Positions 19,367 through 28,404 of a stretch of 64,000 bases of DNA are shown piece after piece. The translations under genes were made by a program, and so were the position numbers. Under the pieces are notes generated by a model. It did no database searches. It saw only the letters and a list, made by a program, of their open reading frames with translations, and was not told where the DNA came from. Source of the stretch: Serratia grimesii NBRC 13537 (GTDB lineage Bacteria; Pseudomonadota; Gammaproteobacteria; Enterobacterales; Enterobacteriaceae); assembly GCF_001590905.1 (NCBI RefSeq), contig NZ_BCTT01000019.1:108196-172195 (forward strand), in the 5' to 3' direction. Position 1 is the stretch's first letter; the number at the start of each line of letters is the position of its first letter.

Positions 19367-19897
19367 ATGAAACTGAATAAATTAATGCTGGCAACCGTGA
19401 TTGCTTTCGCTTCTGCATCTGTTGCTCATGCCGCATCTAACCAGGGTAGCGGTAAAGTTACTTTTACCGGTGAAATTATTGATGCGCCATGCAGCGTAGC
19501 ACCGGAATCTGTTGACCAGACTGTACCAATGGGCCAAATCAGCAGCCGTCTGCTGGCTAAAGAAGGTAAATCCAGCTCCGAGCCATTCAGCATTGAACTG
19601 AAAGACTGCTCTATCGCGACCATGAAGAACGTCCAAGTGACCTTCACAGGTACCCCAGATCCAGATAACAGCAAACTGCTGGCTCTGAGCGGTACTGCTA
19701 CCGGCGCTGGCATCATGATCTATGACAACCTGCACTCCAAAGATGTTGAGTTGGGTACAGCGACCGATGGTCAGGGCCTGACCGAAGGTAACAACTCTCT
19801 GAAATTCGCCGCCTATCTGCAAGGCAGCAGCGCTTCTGGCGCCGTGGTTCCAGGCGAGTTCACCAGCGTTGCAAACTTCACTCTGGCATACCTGTAA
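19367..19897 (+). CDS. Major fimbrial subunit (type 1/MR/P-like pilin)
   Basis: The 176-residue protein has a signal peptide cleaved after AHA (residue 22) and the chaperone-usher pilin fold: paired Cys at 42 and 81, and the C-terminal donor-strand-complemented end FTLAYL with penultimate Tyr. An N-terminal extension rich in Gly and Ser precedes the first Cys, as expected for polymerising subunits. It is first in the operon and followed by a terminator-like hairpin, a usual arrangement for the most abundant subunit. A Ser-rich loop, GSSASGAV (153-160), is a conceivable glycosylation target given the gene at 26142. Confidence 0.9.
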   Translation: MKLNKLMLATVIAFASASVAHAASNQGSGKVTFTGEIIDAPCSVAPESVDQTVPMGQISSRLLAKEGKSSSEPFSIELKDCSIATMKNVQVTFTGTPDPDNSKLLALSGTATGAGIMIYDNLHSKDVELGTATDGQGLTEGNNSLKFAAYLQGSSASGAVVPGEFTSVANFTLAYL

Positions 19898-19903
19898 TCC
19901 CGT

Positions 19904-19932
19904 CGGGGACGCCGTTTTGGTGTCCCCGTTTT
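19904..19932 (+). terminator. Attenuating terminator after the major pilin
   Basis: CGGGGACGCC pairs with GGTGTCCCCG (one G-T pair) around GTTTT and is followed by four T. The short T-run suggests partial read-through, giving high pilin and lower usher and minor subunit levels. Confidence 0.75.
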
Positions 19933-19983
19933 ACCTGCACGGATATTGGGTAACGGGACCAACGGCAACAGGGAGACGCCAGC

Positions 19984-20541
19984 ATGACAAACCCAATTTG
20001 GGGCGTACTGCTTATCGCGCTCAGCGTTTGTAGCGCGGGGGCGGAGGCAGCGGCAAAAAATCAGGGCCACGGCACACTCAGTCTGGGCGGCGAAATCGTC
20101 GAAACCCCATGTGGAATTGCCAGTGAAAGCCTGGATCAGACCGTCGATTTCGGGCTGGTATCCATGACCGATGCCTCCTTAGATTCACAGCCGGTACTGA
20201 TTGGCAGCCGACGCAATTTTGAGATCAAGCTGGTGAACTGCGAACTGGCCAGCATTGTAAAACCCGACTTTATCTATCGCGCTGCCACGGTCACTTTCGA
20301 CGGTACCGCAGACAGTCGGGATCCTGCGTTATTGGGTGTTTATGGTGAAGCACAGGGTGTAGCCATTGAGCTGCTGACTGCAGCCGGTACCCCGATCCCT
20401 TTAGGTAGCACCACAGCGGATTACCAGATTGTTGCTGGCGACAATACGCTGCGCTTTGGCGCCCAGCTACGCATTCACCCTGATAGGGCCCGAGCCGGCG
20501 GATTCAACTCACTGGCAAAATTTACCCTGTCTTATCTGTAA
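19984..20541 (+). CDS. Minor fimbrial subunit
   Basis: The 185-residue pilin-like protein has a signal peptide (cleavage near AEA, residues 20-22), Cys43 and Cys86, and the C-terminal FTLSYL donor-strand motif. It resembles the major pilin in the segment before the first Cys (GGEIVETPC) and in SLDQTVDFG, suggesting duplication. A GGGAGACGCC stretch precedes the ATG. It may be an anchor or adaptor subunit, similar in position to MrpB in the Proteus MR/P operon; the role is inferred from position. Confidence 0.85.
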   Translation: MTNPIWGVLLIALSVCSAGAEAAAKNQGHGTLSLGGEIVETPCGIASESLDQTVDFGLVSMTDASLDSQPVLIGSRRNFEIKLVNCELASIVKPDFIYRAATVTFDGTADSRDPALLGVYGEAQGVAIELLTAAGTPIPLGSTTADYQIVAGDNTLRFGAQLRIHPDRARAGGFNSLAKFTLSYL

Positions 20542-20638
20542 CGCCTTGTTAGGCGGGTGCCGATTTTGGCACTGAATGACATCACGTATTACGTATTCAG
20601 GTCGTACAGGATGACCTGCTATTGGGCGCGGATTTGCC

Positions 20639-23140
20639 ATGAGTGATTATTCTATGACGTCATTACTGACACGGAAAAAAATACCCCTCACCGTCATTCT
20701 ATCTTTCCTCTGGGTGCATTCGGCTTTTTCCGCCACGGAATTTAATACCGACGTATTAGATATTGGCGATCGCAGCAAAGTGGATTTATCACGCTTTTCC
20801 GACGCCGATTACGTCATGCCCGGCGCCTATCTGCTGGATATTAAGATCAACCAGAAAACCCTGCCACAGCGCAGCATTCACTATTATCCGTCGTCGGATA
20901 AACAGGATCGCTCCCGTGTCTGCCTGCCACCCGATCTGGTAGAAAAAATGGCGCTTAAAGAAGAAGCCGCCAAGAAAATCACCCTGTGGCATAACAACAG
21001 CTGTGCCGATATCAGTGGCATCAAAGGGGCGACTATTTCCGACCGTATTGGCGGAGGCTTTCTGGCGATCACCATCCCACAGGCCTGGATGAAATATTCC
21101 GATCCGGATTGGACCCCACCGGAACAATGGGATGACGGCATCCCCGGATTGCTACTGGACTACAGCATCAGCGGCCAGGTCGGTAAACAGAGCCACAATA
21201 ACAACACCGCAGAAAACCTCAGCAGTTACGGGACGGTAGGTGCCAACATGGGTGCCTGGCGTCTGCGCGCCGATTATCAGGCCAATTACAACCAGCAGGC
21301 CGGCGAGCGCGACAGTAATTTCGACTGGAATCAAATCTACGCCTATCGCGCGCTACCGATGCAGGCCGCCAAACTGACCCTTGGCGAAATTTTCCTCGAC
21401 TCGGGCGTGTTCGATTCTTACCGTTTTACCGGCCTGAATCTGGCCAGCGACGAACGTATGCTGCCACCGAACTTGCAGGGTTATGCACCGGAAGTTCGCG
21501 GTATTGCCAAAAGCAACGCCAAAATCACCGTGTCGCAAGAAGGCCGCACGTTGTATGAAACCACCGTGCCCGCCGGGCCGTTCGCCATTCAGGATCTCAA
21601 CAGTTCGGTACGCGGCCGTTTAGATGTAAAAGTGGAAGAGCAGGACGGCAGCGTATCAACTTTCCAGGTAGATACCGCCACCATCCCTTATCTGACGCGC
21701 CCTGGCTATGTACGCTATAACGTCGCCGTAGGCAGACCCTCAGCTTACGATCATCGCATGCAGGGGTCGCTGTTCTCCGCCAGTGATTTCTCCTGGGGGC
21801 TGACCAGCGCCTGGTCACTGTATGGCGGGGCACTGCTTGGCGGTGATTACAACGCTTGGGCACTCGGCCTGGGCCGTGACCTAAATGTGTTTGGTGCCAT
21901 GTCGTTGGATGTGACTCAATCCATCGCCCGCCTGCCCAATGAACCGACCGCCAGTGGTCTGTCGTTCAAGGTCAACTACGCCAAACGTTTCGATGAGTTG
22001 AACAGCCAGATTACCTTCGCCGGCTACCGCTTCTCACAGCGTAAATTCATGAACATGTCGCAGTATCTGCAAGAGCGCTACAGTGACTACGATGAACGCT
22101 ACGACGGGCGCCAGAAAGAGCTGTACACCATTACCGCCAGCAAAACCTTTATGGCGGAAGACAGCGCCAAAGCGATCACCGCCTACCTGACCTATTCACA
22201 CCAAACCTATTGGGATGCGAGAGCGCAGGACCGTTACGGATTGTCCGCCAGTAAATTGTTCAACGTCGGCAATATCAGCAACATCACTGCATCGCTGTCG
22301 GCTTACCGCACGACCTATCATGGCCGTACCGATGACAGTGTGATGGTGAATTTCAGTGTGCCTATTGGCGATCGCCGTCGGGTGGGTTACTCGCTGCAAA
22401 CCAGCAATAGCGACGTTACTCAGATGGCGTCCTACAACGATTACACCGACCCGAACAATACCTGGCAAGTCAGCGGCGGCTTTAACCAATCCGGTAAATC
22501 ACTGGCCCGTGGCTACTACAGCCATAACGCATCGTTTGGCTCACTTAACGCCAGCGCCTCTTACCAACAAGACAGCTACTCGTCGATTGGCGGTACTTTC
22601 CGCAGTGGCATTACCGCTACCCGACATGGCGTTGCCGCGCATCAGAACTCCAGTAACGGCGGCAGCCGGATGATGCTGGATACCGACGGTATTGCCGGGG
22701 TGCCAATCAATAACGGCCGCGCCTACAGTAACCGCTTTGGCCTGGCGGTGATCTCCGACATCACCAGCTACTACAACACGGATACCCGCATCGACGTCAA
22801 TACGCTGGCTGACGACGTAGAAGCCACCCGCGCAGTGGTGCAAGGCACGTTGACCGAAGGTGCCATCGGTTACCGCCACTTTGAAGTCGTTAAAGGCAGC
22901 AAACTGCTGGCCACCATCAAACTTGCCGACGGCAGCGAGCCGCCGTTTGGTGCCACGGTGCTGAGTGAACGCGGTCGCGAAGTGGCAGTAGTGAACGACG
23001 GCGGCTCGGTCTATCTGACCGGTGTACAGCCGCAAGAACAACTGGATGTCGCCTGGGAAGGTCAGCGCCAGTGCCGCATTGTCATACCGGGCGCCGCCAA
23101 GCCGCTGGACCAGCTGTTGCTGCCGTGCGCCAAACTGTAA
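20639..23140 (+). CDS. Outer-membrane fimbrial usher
   Basis: The 833-residue protein is a PapC/FimD/MrpC-type usher that forms the outer-membrane pore and assembles subunits. After a signal peptide (ending AFSA) it has the N-terminal periplasmic domain beginning FNTDVLDIGDR, the 24-strand barrel with plug domain (typical segments GEIFLDSGVFDSYRFTGLNLASDERMLPP and GYAPEVRGIA), and C-terminal domains ending with the Cys pair RQCRI and LLPC. Length is normal. It lies downstream of two pilin genes and is directly followed by the chaperone. Confidence 0.95.
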   Translation: MSDYSMTSLLTRKKIPLTVILSFLWVHSAFSATEFNTDVLDIGDRSKVDLSRFSDADYVMPGAYLLDIKINQKTLPQRSIHYYPSSDKQDRSRVCLPPDLVEKMALKEEAAKKITLWHNNSCADISGIKGATISDRIGGGFLAITIPQAWMKYSDPDWTPPEQWDDGIPGLLLDYSISGQVGKQSHNNNTAENLSSYGTVGANMGAWRLRADYQANYNQQAGERDSNFDWNQIYAYRALPMQAAKLTLGEIFLDSGVFDSYRFTGLNLASDERMLPPNLQGYAPEVRGIAKSNAKITVSQEGRTLYETTVPAGPFAIQDLNSSVRGRLDVKVEEQDGSVSTFQVDTATIPYLTRPGYVRYNVAVGRPSAYDHRMQGSLFSASDFSWGLTSAWSLYGGALLGGDYNAWALGLGRDLNVFGAMSLDVTQSIARLPNEPTASGLSFKVNYAKRFDELNSQITFAGYRFSQRKFMNMSQYLQERYSDYDERYDGRQKELYTITASKTFMAEDSAKAITAYLTYSHQTYWDARAQDRYGLSASKLFNVGNISNITASLSAYRTTYHGRTDDSVMVNFSVPIGDRRRVGYSLQTSNSDVTQMASYNDYTDPNNTWQVSGGFNQSGKSLARGYYSHNASFGSLNASASYQQDSYSSIGGTFRSGITATRHGVAAHQNSSNGGSRMMLDTDGIAGVPINNGRAYSNRFGLAVISDITSYYNTDTRIDVNTLADDVEATRAVVQGTLTEGAIGYRHFEVVKGSKLLATIKLADGSEPPFGATVLSERGREVAVVNDGGSVYLTGVQPQEQLDVAWEGQRQCRIVIPGAAKPLDQLLLPCAKL

Positions 23141-23159
23141 TCCGTAACACAGAGAATTG

Positions 23160-23915
23160 ATGATTATGAATAACTCCCCGTTAGCAAAAATGGCCGCACT
23201 GGGCCTGGCATTGGCCGCTGTAGCACCTGTTGCCAATGCGGCGATATCACTGGATCGCACACGTGCAGTCTATCTGAGTGATGCGAAGTCCATCAGCCTG
23301 AATATCGTCAACGAAAACAAGGAACTGCCTTTCCTGGCCCAGTCTTGGCTAGAGAACGAGCAGCACCAGAAAATCACTTCTCCTCTGGTGGTGTTGCCAC
23401 CGTTGCAGCGGGTTGAGGCCAACGAACGGAGTGTGGTGCGCATCACCAAAACCCCTGAGGCTGACCGTCTGCCGCAGGATCGCGAATCGGTGTTCTATTT
23501 CAATCTGCGTGAGATCCCACCGAAAAGCAGCAAAACCAATGTGATGCAGTTAGCCCTGCAAACCCAGATCAAACTGTTTTACCGGCCGAAGGCTATCGTC
23601 GCGCCAAAAGGTGAGGTGTGGCAGGAAAAGCTGGTGTTCCACAAAAGCGCTGGGGGCTTCACCGTTGAAAACCCTACGCCGTTTTATATCACTCTGACCG
23701 GTATGACCCGTCAGACGCAGAAACAGGGCGGCGGCGCACTCAGCGATTTCCAGCCCGTCATGCTGAAACCGAAATCCAGCGAAACGCTCAAGCTACGCGA
23801 CAATGGCCTCAACAGTTTTGTCGTCACCTATATCAATGACTACGGCGGCCACCCGGAGCTGCGCTTTGCCTGTAACGGCAGCGTCTGCAACGCCGTGCCC
23901 GATGCGAAAAAATAA
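23160..23915 (+). CDS. Periplasmic fimbrial chaperone
   Basis: This is a PapD/FimC-type chaperone with two immunoglobulin-like domains. The signal peptide ends VANA. Typical features are ISLDRTRAVYLSD at the mature start, the edge strand region VVLPPLQRVEANERSVVRIT, and FYFNLREIPPK. It carries a C-terminal Cys pair (FACNGSVC), as in PapD-like chaperones. ATG at 23160 and at 23166 are both possible after AGAGA; a TTG at 23157 is less likely. It delivers subunits to the usher encoded just upstream. Confidence 0.93.
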   Translation: MIMNNSPLAKMAALGLALAAVAPVANAAISLDRTRAVYLSDAKSISLNIVNENKELPFLAQSWLENEQHQKITSPLVVLPPLQRVEANERSVVRITKTPEADRLPQDRESVFYFNLREIPPKSSKTNVMQLALQTQIKLFYRPKAIVAPKGEVWQEKLVFHKSAGGFTVENPTPFYITLTGMTRQTQKQGGGALSDFQPVMLKPKSSETLKLRDNGLNSFVVTYINDYGGHPELRFACNGSVCNAVPDAKK

Positions 23916-23926
23916 GGAGATTACGC

Positions 23927-24541
23927 ATGGCTGAATTCACCGGCGGCCGTCTGCGGCCCCTGCTGCTCGGCGTATTGCTGTTCACAGGCAGTGCAACGGC
24001 GGCGACACCACTGGGCGTAATCCAAGGCACCACTGGCACCGTCAGCTTTCATGGTGGACTGCTCAGTTCCCCCTGCAGCTTGACGCCGGACAGCCAGGAT
24101 CAGGCCATTGATTTGGGCGACGTCAACGCACGTGATTTCCAAAATGCCGGCGATCAAAGTACGCCGGTGCGTTTTCGCCTTTCGTTCCGCAACTGTCTGC
24201 TGGGGGCCAAAGCACTGGCGGATAACCCCGCCGGTCAGCGAAACGGCGATGCCGGACAGCTGTATTTAAAAGGTGAACAAGCGGCCACGCTGGTGTTTCT
24301 CGGCGACAGCGATATCAACAACCCGGACCTGCTGAAACTTAACGGCGGCGTGCAAGGTATTGGCCTTCGGTTGAAGGATCAGCAGGGACGTGCGCTGTCA
24401 CTTAACCAACAGAGCCAGCCCTACATTCTACAACCCGGCAGCAATACGTTGTGGTTCAGCGCCAGCGTGGAGTCAACACAGCGGGCAGTGATGGCGGCCG
24501 GCTTTTCCGGCGTGGCGCACATTCAGGTGATTTACCTGTGA
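23927..24541 (+). CDS. Minor fimbrial subunit with long loop insertion
   Basis: The 204-residue pilin-domain protein has a signal peptide (ending ATA, about residue 25), Cys50 and Cys90, and a C-terminal HIQVIYL end. Compared with the other subunits it carries an insertion after the second Cys (ALADNPAGQRNGDAG). GGAG precedes the start at about 8 bases. It lies between the chaperone and the adhesin-like gene, the usual place for tip or adaptor subunits. Confidence 0.85.
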   Translation: MAEFTGGRLRPLLLGVLLFTGSATAATPLGVIQGTTGTVSFHGGLLSSPCSLTPDSQDQAIDLGDVNARDFQNAGDQSTPVRFRLSFRNCLLGAKALADNPAGQRNGDAGQLYLKGEQAATLVFLGDSDINNPDLLKLNGGVQGIGLRLKDQQGRALSLNQQSQPYILQPGSNTLWFSASVESTQRAVMAAGFSGVAHIQVIYL

Positions 24542-24555
24542 GGTTCAAAAACGCG

Positions 24556-25560
24556 ATGAAAAAAACCTACCTGAACACTTGCCTGCCGCTGGTACTGACG
24601 CTGTCGGCCCCCGTGGTTTGGGCTAACGGCTATGTGACGCCAGACGGCGGCCCAAAACAGTTTTATATCGATCTGAACGAAACCAACATTACTAATACAG
24701 TCGGCTTTACCAAGCTGTTTCCCTATGATCTGGGCGGCACTTATACCGGTAAAGTCTATTGCGATACGCCTATTCCTACCAGCCCGCACTTTTATAAGTC
24801 GGATTCGGCACTACCGCCTTCCGAATACGGCAACGGTTATTTAAAGCTTAATGACTTTCTGGATTTAAAAGCCGAAGTTTGGATCGCCGGCAATAAAAAT
24901 GCCTATATCACGGTGCCGTTTTATAACGAGTCCAACCTGTTAAACCAGCATTCTTGCCGACCGCCTTATTTGCAGGTCAATAATTACGGCAGCGGCTCCA
25001 AAGGCAAAATCACGTTCCGGGTACGCAAAAAAATCATCAACGGCGTGCAGATTAATGACCGACAAATCATCGAGATGTATGGCCGGTTAGGATCAACAGA
25101 CGCAGGTTTTGGTCCTAACCCGATGGCCCAGGTGTTTATTCAGTCCGCCATTTTATATGTGCCGGATAAATGCGTGGTGAATGAAGGCCAACTGATCAAC
25201 GTCGAATTCGGTGAAATCAGCGGCAGCAACCTGAACGGTGCCAGCTATCCACAAAGCATACCGGTACGCTTTCAGTGTGAAGGTGGCAGCTTCGAGGACG
25301 GCACACTGAATATCAAACTGGCGGTATCCGGCACCCCGGCGCCTTTTACCAATAACGCGTTTAAAACCGACAAATCCGATCTCGGTATCGAGATCAAACA
25401 TAACGGCCAATTAGTGATCCCAAATGAGTTTTATCCGGTACCCAATATCGGTAATGGCGGTAGTTGGAATTTAGTTGCCGCACCGTTGGCCAACGGCGGT
25501 AAGGAAATCGCGGAAGGGGAATTTAACGCCTCAGCCACCATTGTGGCAGCCTTCGAGTAG
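24556..25560 (+). CDS. Two-domain fimbrial tip adhesin candidate
   Basis: The 334-residue protein has a signal peptide (residues 1-23), an N-terminal domain of about 175 residues with its own Cys pair (69 and 134) and aromatic, Asn-rich sequence, and a C-terminal pilin domain with Cys206 and Cys241. This two-domain plan is that of tip adhesins such as FimH, PapG or MrpH. The N-terminal lectin-like domain matched no family I recognise, so the receptor is unknown. The ATG at 24556 lies 14 bases after the previous stop; an upstream frame from 24451 overlaps the preceding gene and lacks a signal peptide at its start. Confidence 0.82.
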   Translation: MKKTYLNTCLPLVLTLSAPVVWANGYVTPDGGPKQFYIDLNETNITNTVGFTKLFPYDLGGTYTGKVYCDTPIPTSPHFYKSDSALPPSEYGNGYLKLNDFLDLKAEVWIAGNKNAYITVPFYNESNLLNQHSCRPPYLQVNNYGSGSKGKITFRVRKKIINGVQINDRQIIEMYGRLGSTDAGFGPNPMAQVFIQSAILYVPDKCVVNEGQLINVEFGEISGSNLNGASYPQSIPVRFQCEGGSFEDGTLNIKLAVSGTPAPFTNNAFKTDKSDLGIEIKHNGQLVIPNEFYPVPNIGNGGSWNLVAAPLANGGKEIAEGEFNASATIVAAFE

Positions 25561-25577
25561 CTCAGGGAGAAAAGACG

Positions 25578-26117
25578 ATGCGTTTACGTGCTTTAGCACT
25601 ACTCAGTTGCACACCCTTATTGTTTGCAGCGCTGCCCACCCAGGCGGACACCGAGCTGGTCGGTTCGCCATTGCAGTTTCACGGCACTGTCGTGAGCCGG
25701 CCGTGCAATATCGAACCACAATCAGCCGATCAGGTGGTGGAGATGGACACCGTGATCGTCAAAACCCTGTATCGCTACGGCCATAGCACTCCGGTACCGT
25801 TCAGCATCAAACTGACCGACTGTAAAACAACGGTGTTCAAATCCGTCAATGTGACCTTTAGCGGTACCGAAGACGGCGAGTTACCGGGCAAGTTGGCGAT
25901 TAATAACGGTACCAACGGCGCTGCCATCGCCCTGTTTGACAGCAAGGGAGCAGATATTGATTTGAACCAGGCCACCAGCGCGGTGGCATTGCAGGACGGC
26001 GCTAATATTTTGAATTTCACTGCCTATGTGCAAGGTCATCCCAGCGCGATACAGAATAAAACCATTACCGAGGGTGAATTCAGCTCGGTAGCCAATTTCG
26101 TACTGGCTTACCAATAA
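25578..26117 (+). CDS. Minor fimbrial subunit
   Basis: The 179-residue pilin-type protein has a signal peptide (cleavage near QAD, residues 22-24), Cys43 and Cys82, and the end NFVLAYQ. It closely resembles the major pilin around VNVTFSG and the C-terminal EGEFSSVANF, so it may be a second polymerising subunit or a terminator. GGGAG lies about 10 bases before the ATG. It is the last structural gene before the oligosaccharyltransferase-like gene. Confidence 0.85.
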   Translation: MRLRALALLSCTPLLFAALPTQADTELVGSPLQFHGTVVSRPCNIEPQSADQVVEMDTVIVKTLYRYGHSTPVPFSIKLTDCKTTVFKSVNVTFSGTEDGELPGKLAINNGTNGAAIALFDSKGADIDLNQATSAVALQDGANILNFTAYVQGHPSAIQNKTITEGEFSSVANFVLAYQ

Positions 26118-26141
26118 GCCCGGCGTCTGCAGGAAGAAGTG

Positions 26142-27776
26142 ATGATGTCCAAATCAAAAGCAGCCTGGTTATTCGGGCTGGTGGCGTTTTATTGCCTGAT
26201 CGCCATGCACATTTACTGGCCCAATCGCGGCGGCAGTGGCTTTTATCTGCCGTGGAATCTGGTCGGTGGGATATTCATCGCCCTGATGATTCTCGGTGCG
26301 ATGCTATTTAGTCAGCGACCGTTGGTGACCTCGGTCTTTTTTAACCGACTGGCGTTGGGCGGCCTGATTTTATTATTGCCGTTGCTATGGACACAGCAGC
26401 CCTGGCTGAGTGAAGCCCTGCCGCGTCTGATGGGACTGGTACTTGGCGTGCTCGCCTACTTCGCACTGCTGCAAATTCCACTCGATCGCGTACGCAGGCG
26501 CAACCTGCTGATTCTGTTACTGGCAGCGACGGTGATCGAAGCCTTGTTCGGTCTGGTGCAATACACTCTGCTGCAACCGGGTAACTGGATCGGTTACAAC
26601 AGCCTGAAAAACCGCCCTTACGGTATCTTCCAACAGTGGAACCTGATGGCCAGTTTTATGGCCACCGGTTTGGCGTTGGCACTCTATCTGCTGAGTAACC
26701 AACGCCGCATGTCATATCGCCTGCAATGGCTGAGCGCCTCTATTCTGGTTTTAGCACCGCTATTACTGATCGTTATCGCCTCACGCGTCGGCCTGTTGGC
26801 GGCACTGCTGCTGTCGCCACTGCAACTGTGGATGTTGTACCGCCTCAATCGTCGCCGCGCCACCGCTGCCCTACTGCTACTGATCGCCGGGGTGGCTACC
26901 GGGATACTTTTGGTGATGCTCAACGGAGCGACGAGGGTAATCACCGTCGCAGAGCCGATTTTTTACCGACTGACTTACTGGCAGGAAGCGCTGCGCATGA
27001 TCGCCGAGCGCCCATGGTTTGGCTGGGGCTATGGGCATTTTCAGCACGATTTCCTGCATCACTTTTACACCACTCATAGCACGGGCATGGAAAGTGTCGC
27101 TATCAGCCATCCGCACAACGAAATATTGCTGTGGGGCATTGAAGGCGGTCTGTTGAGCCTGAGCGGCGTTACCGTGATCTGCTGGGGATTTTGGCACTTG
27201 CTGCAACGCACGCGCGCTCTGCCTTTGCGCCCTGCGCCATGGATGGCGGCGCTGCCCATCCTGTTACATATGATGGTGGAATATCCACTTTACCTTTCTG
27301 CTGCTCACGCCGTGTTGTTGTTGGTGATTCTCCGCACGAGCGATGTGCGCCGCCGCTTGCGATTACCGCCCCGCTCACAACTGACATTGCGTCTGCTGGC
27401 TGCGGGAGTGGCTGTACTGATGTTGCCTTATCTGCTCAACGGCCTGCATAGCGCACTGATTATTACCGCCGTGGAAAAAACCGGCCTGCGGCAATTTGCG
27501 CCCATGAGCCAGGTGATGGCACCCACGCCCTGGCAGGTACGCTATGACTACGATGTGCAGTTGCAGCGGCTACTGCAATACCCACAAACCCGCGATACCG
27601 CGACGCTACTGCGCTATCAGCAGTGGGCGGAAAACGAGATCCTCGTGCGGCCGGACGCCAATATCTACATCAATCTCATGGCTGTCAGTCGGTTATTGCA
27701 ACAGCCACAGCGGGCCGCCGATCTGCAACATCAGGCACGCCGGTTATTTCCACACGATATGCGTTTTGAGGAGTAA
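26142..27776 (+). CDS. PglL/Wzy-family membrane protein, probable protein O-oligosaccharyltransferase
   Basis: The 544-residue inner-membrane protein has about 11-12 helices and a large periplasmic loop. NRPYGIFQQWNLMASF (about residues 158-173) matches the PglL_A-type motif of bacterial O-oligosaccharyltransferases; SRVG (about 215) and SHPHNEILLWGIEGG (about 323-337) are the Wzy_C core with the His residues needed in PglL and O-antigen ligases; the C-terminal about 100 residues fit a Wzy_C_2 tail. Such enzymes move lipid-linked glycans to Ser or Thr of exported proteins. It lies 24 bases after the last subunit gene and 2 bases before the LuxR gene. No glycan synthesis genes lie nearby, so the donor would come from elsewhere. 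An O-antigen ligase or polymerase is the alternative. Confidence 0.75.
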   Translation: MMSKSKAAWLFGLVAFYCLIAMHIYWPNRGGSGFYLPWNLVGGIFIALMILGAMLFSQRPLVTSVFFNRLALGGLILLLPLLWTQQPWLSEALPRLMGLVLGVLAYFALLQIPLDRVRRRNLLILLLAATVIEALFGLVQYTLLQPGNWIGYNSLKNRPYGIFQQWNLMASFMATGLALALYLLSNQRRMSYRLQWLSASILVLAPLLLIVIASRVGLLAALLLSPLQLWMLYRLNRRRATAALLLLIAGVATGILLVMLNGATRVITVAEPIFYRLTYWQEALRMIAERPWFGWGYGHFQHDFLHHFYTTHSTGMESVAISHPHNEILLWGIEGGLLSLSGVTVICWGFWHLLQRTRALPLRPAPWMAALPILLHMMVEYPLYLSAAHAVLLLVILRTSDVRRRLRLPPRSQLTLRLLAAGVAVLMLPYLLNGLHSALIITAVEKTGLRQFAPMSQVMAPTPWQVRYDYDVQLQRLLQYPQTRDTATLLRYQQWAENEILVRPDANIYINLMAVSRLLQQPQRAADLQHQARRLFPHDMRFEE

Positions 27777-27778
27777 TC

Positions 27779-28390
27779 ATGCTTAATATCCGATTCACCC
27801 TGCTGGGCAGTGATAACTTTTATCAATTCGGTTTACGGCTGTTGCTGGAAGAATATCTGCATGATCTGAACGCATCCAGTCGGGCATATCCGGTTGATCT
27901 GCAAAATCTGGAGCCGATCGAGATCGTGTTTCGTACCCTCGAAGACACTTGTGGCTGCGCCCGCTGCTACCAAAGCCCGCACCAGACGCCGCGCCACCGG
28001 CAAATGACCGTGTTGATCCTCGACGATCGCGATACCCGCTATTTGCATGCTCACCCTGCGCTGTTCAGCATTAATCGACGCGATACCCCTACGGTTATCC
28101 GCAACACGTTGCAAATGTCATTGGAACGTTTTTGCCAACAGCCTTGGGTGGCATTGCACGCCAGCGGTATCTGGAAATGCCGGCAATGCCGCATCGCCGC
28201 CTTGAGCAGCTGTGAAAAAAAAGTACTGAGGCTGATGAGCACCGGTATGTCTGCCTGTACCATCGCTGGCATGCTTCACCGCAGCCAAAAGACAATCAGC
28301 GCCCATAAACGCTCGGCAATGCGTAAACTGAATGTCCACAAAAGCACCGAGTTGCATAAAATGCTGCTTAATCAGATGGGGTTGAACTGA
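27779..28390 (+). CDS. LuxR-type HTH regulator with CxCxxC and CxxC clusters
   Basis: The 203-residue protein ends in a LuxR/FixJ helix-turn-helix (residues about 139-200: LSSCEKKVLRLMSTGMSACTIAGMLHRSQKTISAHKRSAMRKL). The N-terminal part resembles a degenerate receiver or RcsA-like domain without a clear phosphoacceptor site. Cys58, Cys60, Cys63 and Cys134, Cys137 (plus Cys145) could bind zinc or respond to redox state. It starts 2 bases after the oligosaccharyltransferase stop behind GAGGAG, so it is translationally coupled and terminal in the fimbrial operon, like MrpJ or FimZ-type regulators. The target is unknown. Confidence 0.8.
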   Translation: MLNIRFTLLGSDNFYQFGLRLLLEEYLHDLNASSRAYPVDLQNLEPIEIVFRTLEDTCGCARCYQSPHQTPRHRQMTVLILDDRDTRYLHAHPALFSINRRDTPTVIRNTLQMSLERFCQQPWVALHASGIWKCRQCRIAALSSCEKKVLRLMSTGMSACTIAGMLHRSQKTISAHKRSAMRKLNVHKSTELHKMLLNQMGLN

Positions 28391-28404
28391 AACAATGTGT
28401 AGGG

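Noticed and set aside
22541..23260. A 239-codon minus-strand frame opposite the usher end and chaperone start
   Set aside because: It spans two clear plus-strand genes and has no family; it is a shadow frame.
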